DNA of 64,000 nt from Natronomonas marina (GTDB lineage Archaea; Halobacteriota; Halobacteria; Halobacteriales; Haloarculaceae). Every line of letters begins with the position of its first letter. The first letter of the stretch is position 1. Of this stretch, positions 1-8,360 are shown in pieces. The position numbers were made by a program, and so were the translations under genes. The notes below the pieces were generated by a model. That model was given only the letters and a program-made list of their open reading frames with translations. It was not told where the DNA came from and searched no databases. The stretch spans positions 3,374,932 through 3,438,931 of the forward strand of contig NZ_CP101154.1 of assembly GCF_024298905.1 (NCBI RefSeq), written 5' to 3'.

Positions 1-104
1 TTCCCGTGCTGGTAGGCGGCGAATGCCTCCTCGACGGCGACGATTACCTCCTCCGTACGGGCGTTGTCGGCGACGTCCTCGGGGTCCAGCAGCAGCGTCT
101 CCAT
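1..104 (-). CDS. Ornithine cyclodeaminase / alanine dehydrogenase family protein, N-terminal part
   Basis: Only the first 34 codons are inside the window; the gene runs off the left edge. It begins METLLLDPEDVADNAR and continues with a helix ending AAYQHG. This is the usual opening of haloarchaeal ornithine cyclodeaminase/mu-crystallin (NAD-dependent alanine dehydrogenase-like) proteins, where the acidic start and the AVEEAF helix come before the substrate loop. The ATG at 104 has an AT-rich stretch just upstream (about 109-119, AAAATTTGC on the + strand). Family assignment rests on a short stretch; the exact substrate cannot be told. Confidence 0.6.
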   Translation of the reverse strand, partial: METLLLDPEDVADNARTEEVIVAVEEAFAAYQHG

Positions 105-182
105 GAGGCAAAATTTGCACGGGTCCCTACTTAGCTTCCCGCCTTTTCGGGGAGCGGGGGACCCTCGTCCGGTAGCACCGGC

Positions 183-572
183 TCAGTAGCGCCGGAACGT
201 CGCCGACCCGACCTCGATGCGGACGAGCGTGTTCCCGGACCAGGCGTCCTCGCTGGCTCCGTACCGGCGGTTGATCCGGCGGTTCGCCGCCCGGGCCTCG
301 GCCTCGTCGTCGACGACGTGTGCGGTCCCGCGCAGCGTCGCAGTCCAGTCGGGGTCGGTCGCCGGCCCCGCCTGCACCGCCAGCGACGCCTTCGGGTTCC
401 GGCGGAGGTTCGCCAGTTTCCGACCCGTCGTCATCACCTCGACAGTGCCCGTCTCGTAGCGGAACCACAGCGGCGCGACGTGGGGCCGGTCCTCGTGGCT
501 GGTCGCCAGGTACGCGACCAGCGGGTCGCCCGTGAGCAGTTCCTCGAGTTCCGGCGGGACGGGGTCGCTCAT
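183..572 (-). CDS. Pyridoxamine 5'-phosphate oxidase-like, FMN-binding split-barrel protein
   Basis: A 129-residue protein starting MSDPVPPELEELLTGDPL. The pattern ATSHEDRPHVAPLWFRYE, then VEVMTTGRKLANLRRNPKASLAV, is the flavin split-barrel core of the PNPOx-like family, used by F420- or FMN-dependent oxidoreductases and by simple flavin-binding proteins. The ATG at 572 is chosen because the longer upstream reading frame turns into arginine- and serine-rich out-of-frame sequence lacking haloarchaeal composition. It lies 40 nt downstream of the gene at 613-1608 and may be cotranscribed with it. The true substrate is unknown; genuine pyridoxine biosynthesis is unlikely for so short a protein. 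Confidence 0.8.
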   Translation of the reverse strand: MSDPVPPELEELLTGDPLVAYLATSHEDRPHVAPLWFRYETGTVEVMTTGRKLANLRRNPKASLAVQAGPATDPDWTATLRGTAHVVDDEAEARAANRRINRRYGASEDAWSGNTLVRIEVGSATFRRY

Positions 573-612
573 GGGTGGTGTTGGGGCGCCACGAACATAC
601 GTCGACCGGCAG

Positions 613-1608
613 TCAGACCCACTCGATGGCGCCGCCGAGGTCGAAGGGCAGGGCGCCGTGGAGGTAGCCCTCGACGTGGCCGTCCGGGCGGGCGCGGAAG
701 ACGACGGTCGGTTCGTGGCCGACGCCGGGTTGCTCGCCGCGGACGGCGGCCCACTCGTCGTCCCGGAAGGAGGTACAGTCGATGAAGAGCGCGGAGTCGG
801 GGTGTTTCGCCAGCTGGTCGGAGCGTTTCGCGCCGCCGGTCTCCCTGACGGCGGCGACGGGGTGGTCGGCACCGGAGCGGCGCGCCGGCGGCTCCGGGCG
901 GGTCACCTCGACGAGGTCCCCGTCGACCGCGAAGTCCAGCGCGTGCCCGCTTTCCTGCTCGACCTCGGGGACGAAATCGAGACCGGCGTCCGCGAGCAGC
1001 CCCGCGACGTTGAACTCGGCCATCGTCGCCCGCATCCGGCCGACGTCGTAGCCGGCGGAGGTGCCCAGTTTCGAGGCCATCGTGTAGCGGTGGGCGTCCA
1101 GCACCCCCGTCGAGAGCAGCGACTCGTAGAAGGCGAGACCCTCCTCGCGGGTCGCGTCGGGGAAGCCGGCGGCGTCCTCGGCGAAGAACCGCCGGGTCGT
1201 GTCCCGGCCGTCCTTCGAGCAGAAGACCGGCAGGAAGAACCAGGTGACGTACTCGAAGTCGGCGAGCCACGGGTCGGTGAGTTCGACCCGTGCGGTGAGC
1301 TCCCGCTGTGCCCACCGGGAGACGGCGTGGGGCGCCTCCTCGAAGGTCTCCTTGTCGGTCCGCCACAGCGGCTCGGGGGTCTCGGTGTTGCCCATCCAGT
1401 AGGCTCGGCCGGGACGGAAGCAGAACAGCGCGAAGTCGCCGTTGTCCATCTCGAGGCGGGCGGCGTCGTAACGGTCGTCGCCCACCTCGAACCAGGGGTC
1501 CTCGAGGCGCGCGCCGAAGGACGAGGCGAGCGGCGAGAGGAGTTGCTCCCGGACCCGCTCGCGGGTCCAGGTTTCGTTCGACCGGCGGAATCGGAGGGGA
1601 CCAGCCAC
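613..1608 (-). CDS. Conserved haloarchaeal protein (DUF5784-type), function unknown
   Basis: A soluble 331-residue protein with GTG start at 1608. It begins MAGPLRFRRSNETWTRERV and has a tryptophan- and phenylalanine-rich middle (YVTWFFLPVFCSKDGRD). I recall haloarchaeal proteins of this length and start as the Pfam family DUF5784, but I cannot check it here. No signal peptide, membrane segment or recognised catalytic motif is visible. The C-terminal third contains SALFIDCTSFRDDEWAAV and ends in a short acidic tail. It is read in the same direction as the flavin-barrel gene after it. The function is not known. Confidence 0.75.
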   Translation of the reverse strand: MAGPLRFRRSNETWTRERVREQLLSPLASSFGARLEDPWFEVGDDRYDAARLEMDNGDFALFCFRPGRAYWMGNTETPEPLWRTDKETFEEAPHAVSRWAQRELTARVELTDPWLADFEYVTWFFLPVFCSKDGRDTTRRFFAEDAAGFPDATREEGLAFYESLLSTGVLDAHRYTMASKLGTSAGYDVGRMRATMAEFNVAGLLADAGLDFVPEVEQESGHALDFAVDGDLVEVTRPEPPARRSGADHPVAAVRETGGAKRSDQLAKHPDSALFIDCTSFRDDEWAAVRGEQPGVGHEPTVVFRARPDGHVEGYLHGALPFDLGGAIEWV

Positions 1609-1682
1609 ACCGGAGTTAGGGGTCGGCTGCGTTTACCGATTGCGTTCCTCGCGGGCAGCGACGGCCTGCAATCCCGAGATAG

Positions 1683-1690
1683 TATATAAA
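1683..1690 (+). promoter_or_regulatory. TATA box for the 1753 gene
   Basis: TATATAAA lies 63 nt before the ATG at 1753. A start site about 25 nt downstream would give a leader of roughly 35-40 nt, unlike the leaderless pattern of most genes here. GGTG at 1741-1744 could serve as a short ribosome-binding site. Confidence 0.55.
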
Positions 1691-1752
1691 TCCCCGGGCA
1701 TCATCCCCGACACATTGATTATGTACAATTCGTAAGATAGGGTGTGGTTACC

Positions 1753-1923
1753 ATGTCAATGGGTGCCTATGACGAAGACGAACACGAACGCCGCGAGCAG
1801 AAAGCCTCCAACGTCGACGCGTCCTTCGACGACGAGCGCACCAACTACGAGGGGGAACTGGAGTACGACTCCGGCGATTCGGCGGAAGCACTCATCGACC
1901 AGTTCAAGCAGATGAAGTCGTAA
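1753..1923 (+). CDS. Small acidic haloarchaeal protein (DUF5786-type)
   Basis: A 56-residue protein, MSMGAYDEDEHERREQKA at the start and ALIDQFKQMKS at the end, absent from ORF lists with a length cut-off. Sequence and length match what I recall as DUF5786, a family found across Halobacteria. It is highly charged, has no cysteines or hydrophobic segment, and is probably a small cytoplasmic protein. It has its own promoter (TATATAAA at 1683-1690) and a short leader, so it is likely well expressed. It converges with the membrane protein gene at 1927-2625, only 3 nt away. Function unknown. Confidence 0.85.
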   Translation: MSMGAYDEDEHERREQKASNVDASFDDERTNYEGELEYDSGDSAEALIDQFKQMKS

Positions 1924-1926
1924 CGG

Positions 1927-2625
1927 TCAGTCGGTTTCTCGGACGCGCAACAGTACCAGCGACGTTCCGGTGACGACGGTCACCGCCGTGACGTGGCCGA
2001 CCAGCGCCGCGAGTAGCACCCGGTGTTCCAGAAGGAACGGCACCAGCAGTAGCTGGACGACGCCGAACAGCAGCGTCTCGCGGTCGGCGCGGCGCAGCGT
2101 CGCGGCCGTCTCGGGGTCGAACCGATAGCGGGCCGACCGCCACAGCCCGACCACCGACGCCCACCAGCCGGTCCCGATGCGGTAACAGACGTCCCACAGC
2201 ACCAGGAGGGTGAGGTAGACGACCAGCAGCGGCGGGTCCGGGCCGAACAGCCGCTCGACGAGTCGGCCGCCGCTCCGGGGGTCGAAGACGAACAGGTGGG
2301 TGATCAGGGCGACGAACGCAAGCACCGCCAGCACGACCTCGATGCTGGAGCTGAACAGCAGCCGTCGGTACGGCTCGGGGGTCTCGGGGGCGCGTGCGGC
2401 CCGGCTGATGCGGAGCATCTCGACGCTGCCGACGGCGGCGACGACGACGGCGGCGGTGCCGGCGACGGCGGCCGACCAGAGCCCGTAGTAGGCGGCCAAC
2501 GCGAGGACGGCCGTCTCGAAGACCAGAAGCTGGATGGCGATGGCCTCCCCCCGCGAGAGGTCGACGCCCGGCAGCGCGCCGATGATGCTCTCGTAGGCCC
2601 ACGTCTCGCCGTAGTCGGGGTGCAT
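1927..2625 (-). CDS. Integral membrane protein of unknown function
   Basis: A 232-residue protein with five or six hydrophobic segments: around residues 30-47 (AIQLLVFETAVLALAAYY), 50-70, 95-115, 135-150, 185-200 and 205-225. A central loop carries YRIGTGWWASVVGLWRSARY between two membrane segments. I do not recognise a named family. The ATG at 2625 directly follows the stop of the upstream NAD-binding gene (stop codon at 2626-2628), so the two are almost certainly one transcript. This pairing suggests a shared task at the membrane, but nothing in the sequence names it. Confidence 0.75.
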   Translation of the reverse strand: MHPDYGETWAYESIIGALPGVDLSRGEAIAIQLLVFETAVLALAAYYGLWSAAVAGTAAVVVAAVGSVEMLRISRAARAPETPEPYRRLLFSSSIEVVLAVLAFVALITHLFVFDPRSGGRLVERLFGPDPPLLVVYLTLLVLWDVCYRIGTGWWASVVGLWRSARYRFDPETAATLRRADRETLLFGVVQLLLVPFLLEHRVLLAALVGHVTAVTVVTGTSLVLLRVRETD

Positions 2626-3540
2626 CTACGCGCCACCCGCCGTGGGTGCGTCGGTCGGCGCCGCCCGCTCGCCCAGCGCCGCCCGGACCGCCTCGTCGAA
2701 CGGCGTGAGGTCGACATCGACGTACCGCTCGATGCTGTGGTCGGTGACGACGACCGTGTTGCGGAGACCGGCCACGAGCGGCTTGGCCACGTCGAGGGAG
2801 ACGTCGGTGACGAGCCACAGCCAGCCGGCCGAGAGCCGCGGCGACAGCACCGGCACCGGGACGACCAGCGGCGCGCGCCCCGTCGACAGTTCGGCGGTCC
2901 GGACCAGCATCTCCTCGTAGGTGAGGACGTCCGGGCCGCCGACCTCGAAGGTCCGCCCGCGGGTCTCCGGCACCCCGATGACGCCCACCAGATACTCCAG
3001 CAGGTCCCCGACGTAGATGGGCTGGCAGTCGGTGCGGACCCACTTCGGCGTCACCATCACCGGGAGCCGCTCGCCGAGCTGTCTGATCAGTTCGAAGCTC
3101 GCCGACCCCTCGCCGACGACGATGGCCGCCCGCAGGACCGTCAGGTCGTAGTCCCCCTCGCCGAGGATGTGCTCGACCTCGCGGCGCGAGGCGAGGTGGA
3201 CCGACAGTTCCTCGCGGTCGGAGCCGAGCCCACCGAGGTAGACGACCCGGTCGACGCCGGCCGCCTCGGCGGCGTCGACGAACGTCCGGGCCGCAAGACG
3301 GTCCTTGGACTCGAAGTCACCGCCCGACCCCATCGAGTGAACGAGGTAGTAGGCGGCGTCGACCGACGGCAGCGACACCGGCGGTTCGAGCAGGTCGCCC
3401 TCGCGGACCTCGACGCCCTCGGGCGCGTCGTAGCGGTCGGCGTCCCGGACCAGTGCGACCACGTCGTGTCCCTCCGCCAGAAGGGCGGGGACGAGGCGCC
3501 GCCCGACGAAACCCGTCGCCCCGGTCACGAGTACGCGCAT
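2626..3540 (-). CDS. NAD(P)-binding atypical short-chain dehydrogenase/epimerase-like protein
   Basis: A 304-residue protein beginning MRVLVTGATGFVGRRLVPAL, the GxxGxxG dinucleotide-binding turn of extended/atypical SDR proteins. It is of the NmrA, YbjT and complex I NDUFA9-like type: an aspartate-containing EGDLLEP strand, a VHSMGSG segment in place of the classical catalytic YxxxK, and YEEMLVRTAEL in the C-terminal part. Such proteins often bind the cofactor without being active dehydrogenases. It is followed with no gap by the membrane protein at 1927-2625. Substrate unknown. Confidence 0.85.
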   Translation of the reverse strand: MRVLVTGATGFVGRRLVPALLAEGHDVVALVRDADRYDAPEGVEVREGDLLEPPVSLPSVDAAYYLVHSMGSGGDFESKDRLAARTFVDAAEAAGVDRVVYLGGLGSDREELSVHLASRREVEHILGEGDYDLTVLRAAIVVGEGSASFELIRQLGERLPVMVTPKWVRTDCQPIYVGDLLEYLVGVIGVPETRGRTFEVGGPDVLTYEEMLVRTAELSTGRAPLVVPVPVLSPRLSAGWLWLVTDVSLDVAKPLVAGLRNTVVVTDHSIERYVDVDLTPFDEAVRAALGERAAPTDAPTAGGA

Positions 3541-3564
3541 ACGCCGTCTACGGCCGCCGGCGCC

Positions 3565-4413
3565 TTAATCCCATCCCGGCGTCGCCGGCGCGCCGCGCTG
3601 CTCCTCCAGCGCGCCGAGGCCGGGGTCCGCGTCGCCGCCCGCTCGCTCCGTCCAGGCCTCGATGGCCCGGCCGACCCACGAATCGGCTTCGAGGACCCGC
3701 TTTCGGGCGGTCTCGTAGCGGTCGCCGTCCACCTCGAGCCCGCCGGGGCGGGAGGCGGCGGCGACGGCGACGAACTCCGCGCGGTCGGCCGGGGTCGTCT
3801 CGCCGGCGACGACGCGGTCGACCCGGCCCTCGAGTCGGTCCGGGTCGGGATGGGCGAACACCGTCGCCCCGAGCGCGCCGGCGCCCAAAAGCGGGGTGGC
3901 GCCCTCCGGGTCGCCGTCGAGGAGCCGATTCCCGCCGAAGGCGGTCTCGACGCGCTCGCACTCCGTCCCGGCGCCGACCGCGAGGTTGTCGGCCGGGTAC
4001 GTCCCGCAGGCGTCGGGGTACCGCGCCCCGCCGTGGATGCGACACTGCAGCGTCGACGGGTCGAGAAAGACGCAAGCCGAGAGCCACGAGGGGTCGGTCC
4101 CGAAGGGCGCGACGGGCTTGGGTACCTTCCTGAGACCGACGAGGAACGCGGGCCGACCGTCGACGGCGGCGAGGTCGTGGCCGTCGACCCGGACCGAACC
4201 CGCCTCCGCCGAGAAGAGCCGCGGCGTCAGGGCGTCGCCGAGACCGTCCCGGACGAACCGCCGCACCTCGTCGCTGGAGAGCGGCACCAGGTTGTACGCG
4301 TCGTCGAGGGGGTCGAACCGCCCCCGCCGCTCGTGGTCGAGGTCGACGGACTCGGGCGCGAGGGGCCGCCAGTCGACACAGCAACCGGCACAGCCCTCGC
4401 AGTCCAGCTCCAT
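3565..4413 (-). CDS. YkgJ-family cysteine cluster protein
   Basis: A 282-residue protein starting MELDCEGCAGCCVDWRPLAP. The CxxCxxCC cluster, followed later by CVFLDPSTLQCRIHGG and YPDACGTYPADN, is the cysteine pattern of the YkgJ/UPF0153 family, thought to hold a zinc or iron-sulfur centre. The ATG at 4413 is preferred over one 24 nt upstream because family members start directly before the first cysteine pair. The C-terminal 90 residues are acidic and variable. It is divergent from the small membrane protein gene at 4595, and the 180 nt between them are unusually AT-rich and must hold both promoters. Confidence 0.85.
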   Translation of the reverse strand: MELDCEGCAGCCVDWRPLAPESVDLDHERRGRFDPLDDAYNLVPLSSDEVRRFVRDGLGDALTPRLFSAEAGSVRVDGHDLAAVDGRPAFLVGLRKVPKPVAPFGTDPSWLSACVFLDPSTLQCRIHGGARYPDACGTYPADNLAVGAGTECERVETAFGGNRLLDGDPEGATPLLGAGALGATVFAHPDPDRLEGRVDRVVAGETTPADRAEFVAVAAASRPGGLEVDGDRYETARKRVLEADSWVGRAIEAWTERAGGDADPGLGALEEQRGAPATPGWD

Positions 4414-4594
4414 GTTCGATGTACGGTACCGATGCACAAACCACTTTTCGTCCGGAAAACCGCGGGTAACGTCACCTCGAACCGTCTCGAAATATTCTTG
4501 AATATCACTAGAATACAGCTACTATAATTCCCAGCAGTTTCGAAGTAACGTTTTTGTTCCACGAAGTCGTTAGATTGCGGTAGAGGTGATGTTC

Positions 4595-4846
4595 GTGTCG
4601 GAGCGCCAGCCGAACAGCGGCAGCTTCGGAACCGGCCGTCCGGTCGCCCCGGACGAACTGCAGCCCGTTGACCCGGCCGGTCCCTCCCGGTACGACGTCC
4701 TCCTCGGTTCCATCTCGGTCCTCCTCGCGGTCGCCTGGCTGGTCGGGCAGTTCTCCGGCGTCCCCGTCTGGGCGGCGATGGCCGTCGGCTCGCTCCTCGC
4801 GCTCCCGCTGGTCGCCGACGGCCTGGCGGTGAATCCCCCGCGGTGA
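4595..4846 (+). CDS. Small membrane protein, two transmembrane segments
   Basis: An 83-residue protein with a polar N-terminus of about 35 residues and two hydrophobic segments (VLLGSISVLLAVAWLVGQF and VWAAMAVGSLLALPLVADG). Three starts are possible: GTG 4586, ATG 4589 and GTG 4595. I chose 4595 because GAGGTGA at 4583-4589 is a strong ribosome-binding site and is correctly spaced only for that codon; it overlaps the other two. No family recognised. It lies just upstream of the zinc-ribbon gene at 4885 in the same direction. Confidence 0.6.
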   Translation: MSERQPNSGSFGTGRPVAPDELQPVDPAGPSRYDVLLGSISVLLAVAWLVGQFSGVPVWAAMAVGSLLALPLVADGLAVNPPR

Positions 4847-4884
4847 TTCCGGCGGCTTTTCTCCGTGGGCCCGTTAGCGGTGGC

Positions 4885-5091
4885 ATGGCCAGCGAACCCT
4901 GCGACGCCTGCGGCGAGGACGTCCCCATCGGGGGCGGCATCTCCGGGATGTGGTCGTCGGACCCCCAGGGGACCGGCGGCATGACGCTGGAGTTCCCCGA
5001 CGGCAGCGAGTTCTTCCTCTGTTTCGACTGCATCGACGACCTCCCCGAGGAGCCGACGGCGGCCGACGTCGCCGACGCCGTCGAGGAGTGA
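4885..5091 (+). CDS. Small zinc-ribbon protein (DUF7561-type)
   Basis: A 68-residue protein, MASEPCDACGEDVPIGGG at the start, with a second pair FLCFDCIDDL. Two CxxC pairs separated by about 43 residues, with a glycine-rich region and TGGMTLEF between them, fit a single four-cysteine zinc site. I recall this layout as the haloarchaeal family DUF7561, unverified here. The ATG at 4885 is chosen because the longer frame from 4843 overlaps the previous gene and has no support. Small zinc proteins of this sort are numerous in haloarchaea and mostly uncharacterised. Confidence 0.75.
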   Translation: MASEPCDACGEDVPIGGGISGMWSSDPQGTGGMTLEFPDGSEFFLCFDCIDDLPEEPTAADVADAVEE

Positions 5092-5258
5092 GTCGGTCGC
5101 CGGCCGTCGCCAGGGACGGGGAACCCGGTCCCCGACAGGAGGCTGGACGGCTCCGGTGGCGCCGGGACCGCTAGTTCGGTGGACGGCGGGCCGGCCTGCG
5201 TCCGACCGGGGGCGCCCGGAGCCGATGGGTTTAGGACCGTGCCGTCGCTCGATTCGGT

Positions 5259-7091
5259 GTGGACCCGTCCCGCATCGTCGAGGAGTTCCCCGCCCCGTCG
5301 TTCCGGGGTGCCCAGGAGGAGGCCCTCCGTGACATCCGTGCGGCTTTCGAGGCCGGCAACGACGTCGTGCTGGTGCGGGCGCCGACCGGCAGCGGCAAGT
5401 CGCTGCTCGCGCGCGCCATCGCCGGCTGTGCCCGGCGGGCCGGCGAGGGCGACCCCGTCGACCCCATCGGCGCCTACTACACGACGCCGCAGGTGTCGCA
5501 ACTGGACGACGTGGCCGGCGACGAACTGCTCGAGGACCTCGAGATCATCCGCGGGAAGTCCAACTACTCGTGTATCCTGCCGGGCGAGACGGACACGCCC
5601 GTCGACCGCGCGCCCTGCGCCCGCGAGCGGGGCTTCGACTGCTCCGTCGAGCACCGGTGTCCGTACTTCTCGGACCGGGCCATCGCCTCGAACCGCCCCA
5701 TCGCCGCGATGACGCTGGCGTACTTCATGCAGACCGCCGGCAGCGACGTGTTCGGAGCACGCGACGTCGTCGTCGTCGACGAGGCCCACGGTCTCGCGGA
5801 GTGGGCCGAGATGTACGCGACAATCGAGCTATCGCCGTCGACGGTGCCGGTGTGGGACGCCTGCGAACCGCCCGAAATCGACGACCTGGGCGACGTCGAG
5901 AGCTACGCCGAACGGCTGACGACCGTCTGCGAGCGCCGCCAGGAGGAGCTCCGCGGCACGGCCGAACTCTCGCCGGCAGAGGCCGAAGAGCGGGACCGAC
6001 TCGCGGAACTCGTCCGCGACCTGGGCTGGTTCCTCGAGGACCTGCGGGACCCCGAGAGTCCGACAACGTGGGTCGCGGACCAGGCGCCCGCGGCGCGAGG
6101 CGCCGCGGAACGGCCGAGCGGGGAGCAGAGCGACCCGCGAGGGGGTGCCGTCACGGTCAAGCCGCTGGACCCCGCCCGCTACCTCCACCACACCGTCTGG
6201 GACCGCGGCACCCGGTTCGCGCTGCTGTCGGCGACCATCCTCGACAAGGAGGCGTTCTGTCGCGGCGCCGGTCTCGACCCGGCCGACGTCGCGCTGGTGG
6301 ACGTCCCCCACACATTCCCGGTCGAGAACCGCCCGCTGTACGACGTGACGCAGGGGAAGATGACCTACGAGCACCGCGAGGAGACCCTGCCGGCGGTGGC
6401 CCGCACTATCGTCCGGCTGATGGCGAAACACGACGACGAGAAGGGGCTGATTCACGCCCACTCGTACGCCATCGCCGACCGACTCCAGGCGCTGCTCGAC
6501 GACTTCGGCGTCGGCGGCCGCGTCCGCGGCCACGACGCCGAGACCCGCGACGCGGCGCTGTCGAGCTGGAAGCGGAGCGACGGAGCCGACGTCTTCGTCT
6601 CGGTGAAGATGGAGGAGGCCCTGGACCTGGAGGGCGACCTCTGCCGGTGGCAGGTGCTCTGCAAGGCGCCGTACCCCAACACCAACGACTCCCGGGTCGC
6701 GCGGCGCCTGGAGGACGGCCAGTGGGCGTGGTACTACCGGACGGCGCTGCGGACGGTCGTCCAGGCCTGCGGCCGGGTCGTCCGCTCGCCCGACGACCAC
6801 GGCGCGACCTACCTCGCGGACTCGTCGCTGCTCGACCTCTTCGAGCGGGCCCGGACCGACATGCCACCCTGGTTCGAGACACAGGTCGACCGCATGAGCC
6901 GTCCCGAACTGCCCCCCTTCGAGACCGGCGCCGGCGAGGGGTCGGCGTCGACCGACGGACGGACGACGGGCGGGGACGCCGGCGGCCGCTCCCGGGGACG
7001 GACCCGGAGTCGGTCGGAGACGGCCGCCTCGGACGACGACGCCGGGAACATCGAGGACCACCCACTCTCCGATGTTTGGGGCGACGGCTGA
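5259..7091 (+). CDS. XPD/Rad3-like (DinG-type) ATP-dependent DNA helicase with Fe-S cluster
   Basis: A 610-residue superfamily 2 helicase. Walker A APTGSGKS is at residues 41-48 and DEAH at 174-177. Four cysteines at 105, 120, 128 and 134 sit between them where XPD, FancJ and DinG helicases bind a 4Fe-4S cluster. QACGRVVRSPDDHG near residue 510 is motif VI. The start is GTG 5259; the first residues MDPSRIVEEFPAPSFR lead straight into the Q-like helix. Role: 5'-3' unwinding in repair or recombination. The reading frame carries a palindrome-encoded insertion around residues 277-297 (see 6088-6108), and the last 60 residues are a disordered tail. A second, more distant helicase of the same superfamily is at 20131-22491. 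Confidence 0.9.
   Translation: MDPSRIVEEFPAPSFRGAQEEALRDIRAAFEAGNDVVLVRAPTGSGKSLLARAIAGCARRAGEGDPVDPIGAYYTTPQVSQLDDVAGDELLEDLEIIRGKSNYSCILPGETDTPVDRAPCARERGFDCSVEHRCPYFSDRAIASNRPIAAMTLAYFMQTAGSDVFGARDVVVVDEAHGLAEWAEMYATIELSPSTVPVWDACEPPEIDDLGDVESYAERLTTVCERRQEELRGTAELSPAEAEERDRLAELVRDLGWFLEDLRDPESPTTWVADQAPAARGAAERPSGEQSDPRGGAVTVKPLDPARYLHHTVWDRGTRFALLSATILDKEAFCRGAGLDPADVALVDVPHTFPVENRPLYDVTQGKMTYEHREETLPAVARTIVRLMAKHDDEKGLIHAHSYAIADRLQALLDDFGVGGRVRGHDAETRDAALSSWKRSDGADVFVSVKMEEALDLEGDLCRWQVLCKAPYPNTNDSRVARRLEDGQWAWYYRTALRTVVQACGRVVRSPDDHGATYLADSSLLDLFERARTDMPPWFETQVDRMSRPELPPFETGAGEGSASTDGRTTGGDAGGRSRGRTRSRSETAASDDDAGNIEDHPLSDVWGDG
6088..6108. repeat. Palindrome inside the helicase gene
   Basis: CCGCGGCGC (6088-6096), spacer GAG, GCGCCGCGG (6100-6108): a perfect 9-bp stem. 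It encodes the start of a low-complexity stretch (APAARGAAERPSGEQSD) lying between two well-folded helicase segments. It resembles the palindromes in the LOG gene (43625) and the E2 gene (46104). Confidence 0.7.
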
Positions 7092-7104
7092 CGCGACGGT
7101 CAGG

Positions 7105-7188
7105 TCAGAAGAAACTCGCCGCGTAGGCTATCATCGACGTCATCATGAGCAGCGCGAAGAACAGCGCGAACAGCTTCTGCCGGTCCAT
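7105..7188 (-). CDS. 27-residue single-span membrane protein
   Basis: A complete tiny reading frame, MDRQKLFALFFALLMMTSM then IAYAASFF and TGA. Two positive residues precede one hydrophobic helix of about 20 residues, and there is nothing else. Its composition is unlike random frames in this GC-rich DNA (no arginine runs, many Phe, Leu, Met). I recall similar peptides of about 27-30 residues in other haloarchaea as hypothetical proteins. It is in the same direction as the NMD3 and tRNA-modifying genes but separated from their 3' end (7275) by about 90 nt; it may be their distal cistron. Function unknown. Confidence 0.65.
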   Translation of the reverse strand: MDRQKLFALFFALLMMTSMIAYAASFF

Positions 7189-7274
7189 ACCGGCCGTTGC
7201 CGTCACGGTCGTATAAATCGCTCGCCACGTCGACGAGGCGCTCGTCGGGCGCGAGGAACCCGCGCCGCGGGGCG

Positions 7275-8360
7275 TCAGTCGACCGCCGCGTCGACGACGC
7301 CGTGGACGACGCCGGCGCTGTGACTCTTGACGACCCGCGACTCACGCACCTCGACGGTGCGGCCGGCGTCGGCGGCCGCCGCCCGGAGCCGTTCGACCGG
7401 CCGCTCGGGGAACTGCGCCTCCGGCGTCGCCTCGTGGAGGTGGACGGTTCCACCCGAAACGAGGGCGTCGAGGGACGCGTCCAGGTACTCGAATCGCTCC
7501 CCGGTCCCGTCGTCGGCGCGTGGTTCGGCGGCGTCGTAGTGGCCCATCACTACCCTGTCGGCGGTCGTCTCGACGTCGCGGCAGTCGCCCAGCACCGGCC
7601 GCAGGCGGTCCGCGACGCCGTTCAGCCGCGCGTTCTCGACGAGGAACCGGTAGGCCTCGGGGTCGATCTCGGCGGCCGTCACCTCGGCGCCGGCCCGCGC
7701 CATCGGCAGCGCGAAGTAGCCGACGCCGGCGAACATGTCGAAGACCCGCTCGCCGGCCTCGACGGTCTCGCCCATCCGGGCGCGTTCGGCCTTGTTGCCC
7801 GGCGAGAACATCACGTCGGCGAGGTCGAGGGCGTACTTCGTCCCGTGCTCGACGTGGACGGTCTCGGTCTCGCCGGTCCCGGCGACCACCTCGGGAGCGG
7901 GGTCCCGCCGGGTCCCCGAGATGCCGCCCCGTGCCAGCACGGTGTCGGCCTCGCCGTGCAACGCCAGCAGCGCCTCGCCGACGGTCTCGCGGCGCTCCTC
8001 GGGGAGGGCGTCGTCGGCCGACACGTCCCCGAAGTCGACGAGGACGACGCTGCCGACGACGGCCCACGACCCGGGTGCGGTCTCGATTTCGGCCGCCGAG
8101 AAGCCGCGGTCGGCCAGCAGGTCCTCGAGACCGCGCTCGCGGCGCGGGAGCCGAACCGACTCGACGGACTCGACGTCGGTGTCGGCCGGCGGCGCGACGA
8201 CCGGGACGGCGACCCGCTCGTCGTCGTAGGTCTCGACGCTCCGGGTCGAGTCGTAGACGCCCTCCGCGCGCAGGCCGTCGATTGCCGCCTCTGCGCGCGG
8301 TTTGTCGACGATAGCCGCGAGGTCGGCGTCCCGATTCGGGCCGGCGTCGCCCACGCTCAC
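7275..8360 (-). CDS. tRNA-modifying SAM enzyme, Trm5/Taw2 family
   Basis: A 361-residue protein. The N-terminal half holds a YDSTRSVE/VAVPVV barrel-like region. FDMFAGVGYFALPMA is the SAM-binding motif, AEIDPEAYRFLVENARLN follows it, and the C-terminal end is SHSAGVVHGVV. In the family these enzymes act at position 37 of tRNA-Phe: Trm5 makes m1G, Taw2 transfers an aminocarboxypropyl group in wyosine synthesis. The motif after the SAM site reads DRVVMGHYDA, closer to the MG form I associate with Taw2 than to the MNLP form of Trm5, so Taw2 is favoured. The GTG at 8360 overlaps the NMD3 stop (GTGA); a second GTG at 8354 is better spaced from the GGAGG upstream and may be the true start. Confidence 0.82.
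   Translation of the reverse strand: MSVGDAGPNRDADLAAIVDKPRAEAAIDGLRAEGVYDSTRSVETYDDERVAVPVVAPPADTDVESVESVRLPRRERGLEDLLADRGFSAAEIETAPGSWAVVGSVVLVDFGDVSADDALPEERRETVGEALLALHGEADTVLARGGISGTRRDPAPEVVAGTGETETVHVEHGTKYALDLADVMFSPGNKAERARMGETVEAGERVFDMFAGVGYFALPMARAGAEVTAAEIDPEAYRFLVENARLNGVADRLRPVLGDCRDVETTADRVVMGHYDAAEPRADDGTGERFEYLDASLDALVSGGTVHLHEATPEAQFPERPVERLRAAAADAGRTVEVRESRVVKSHSAGVVHGVVDAAVD

Noticed and set aside
4414-4594. The AT-rich gap as an insertion or origin
   Set aside because: It is only 180 nt between divergent genes, without repeats or inverted ends; two promoters explain it.
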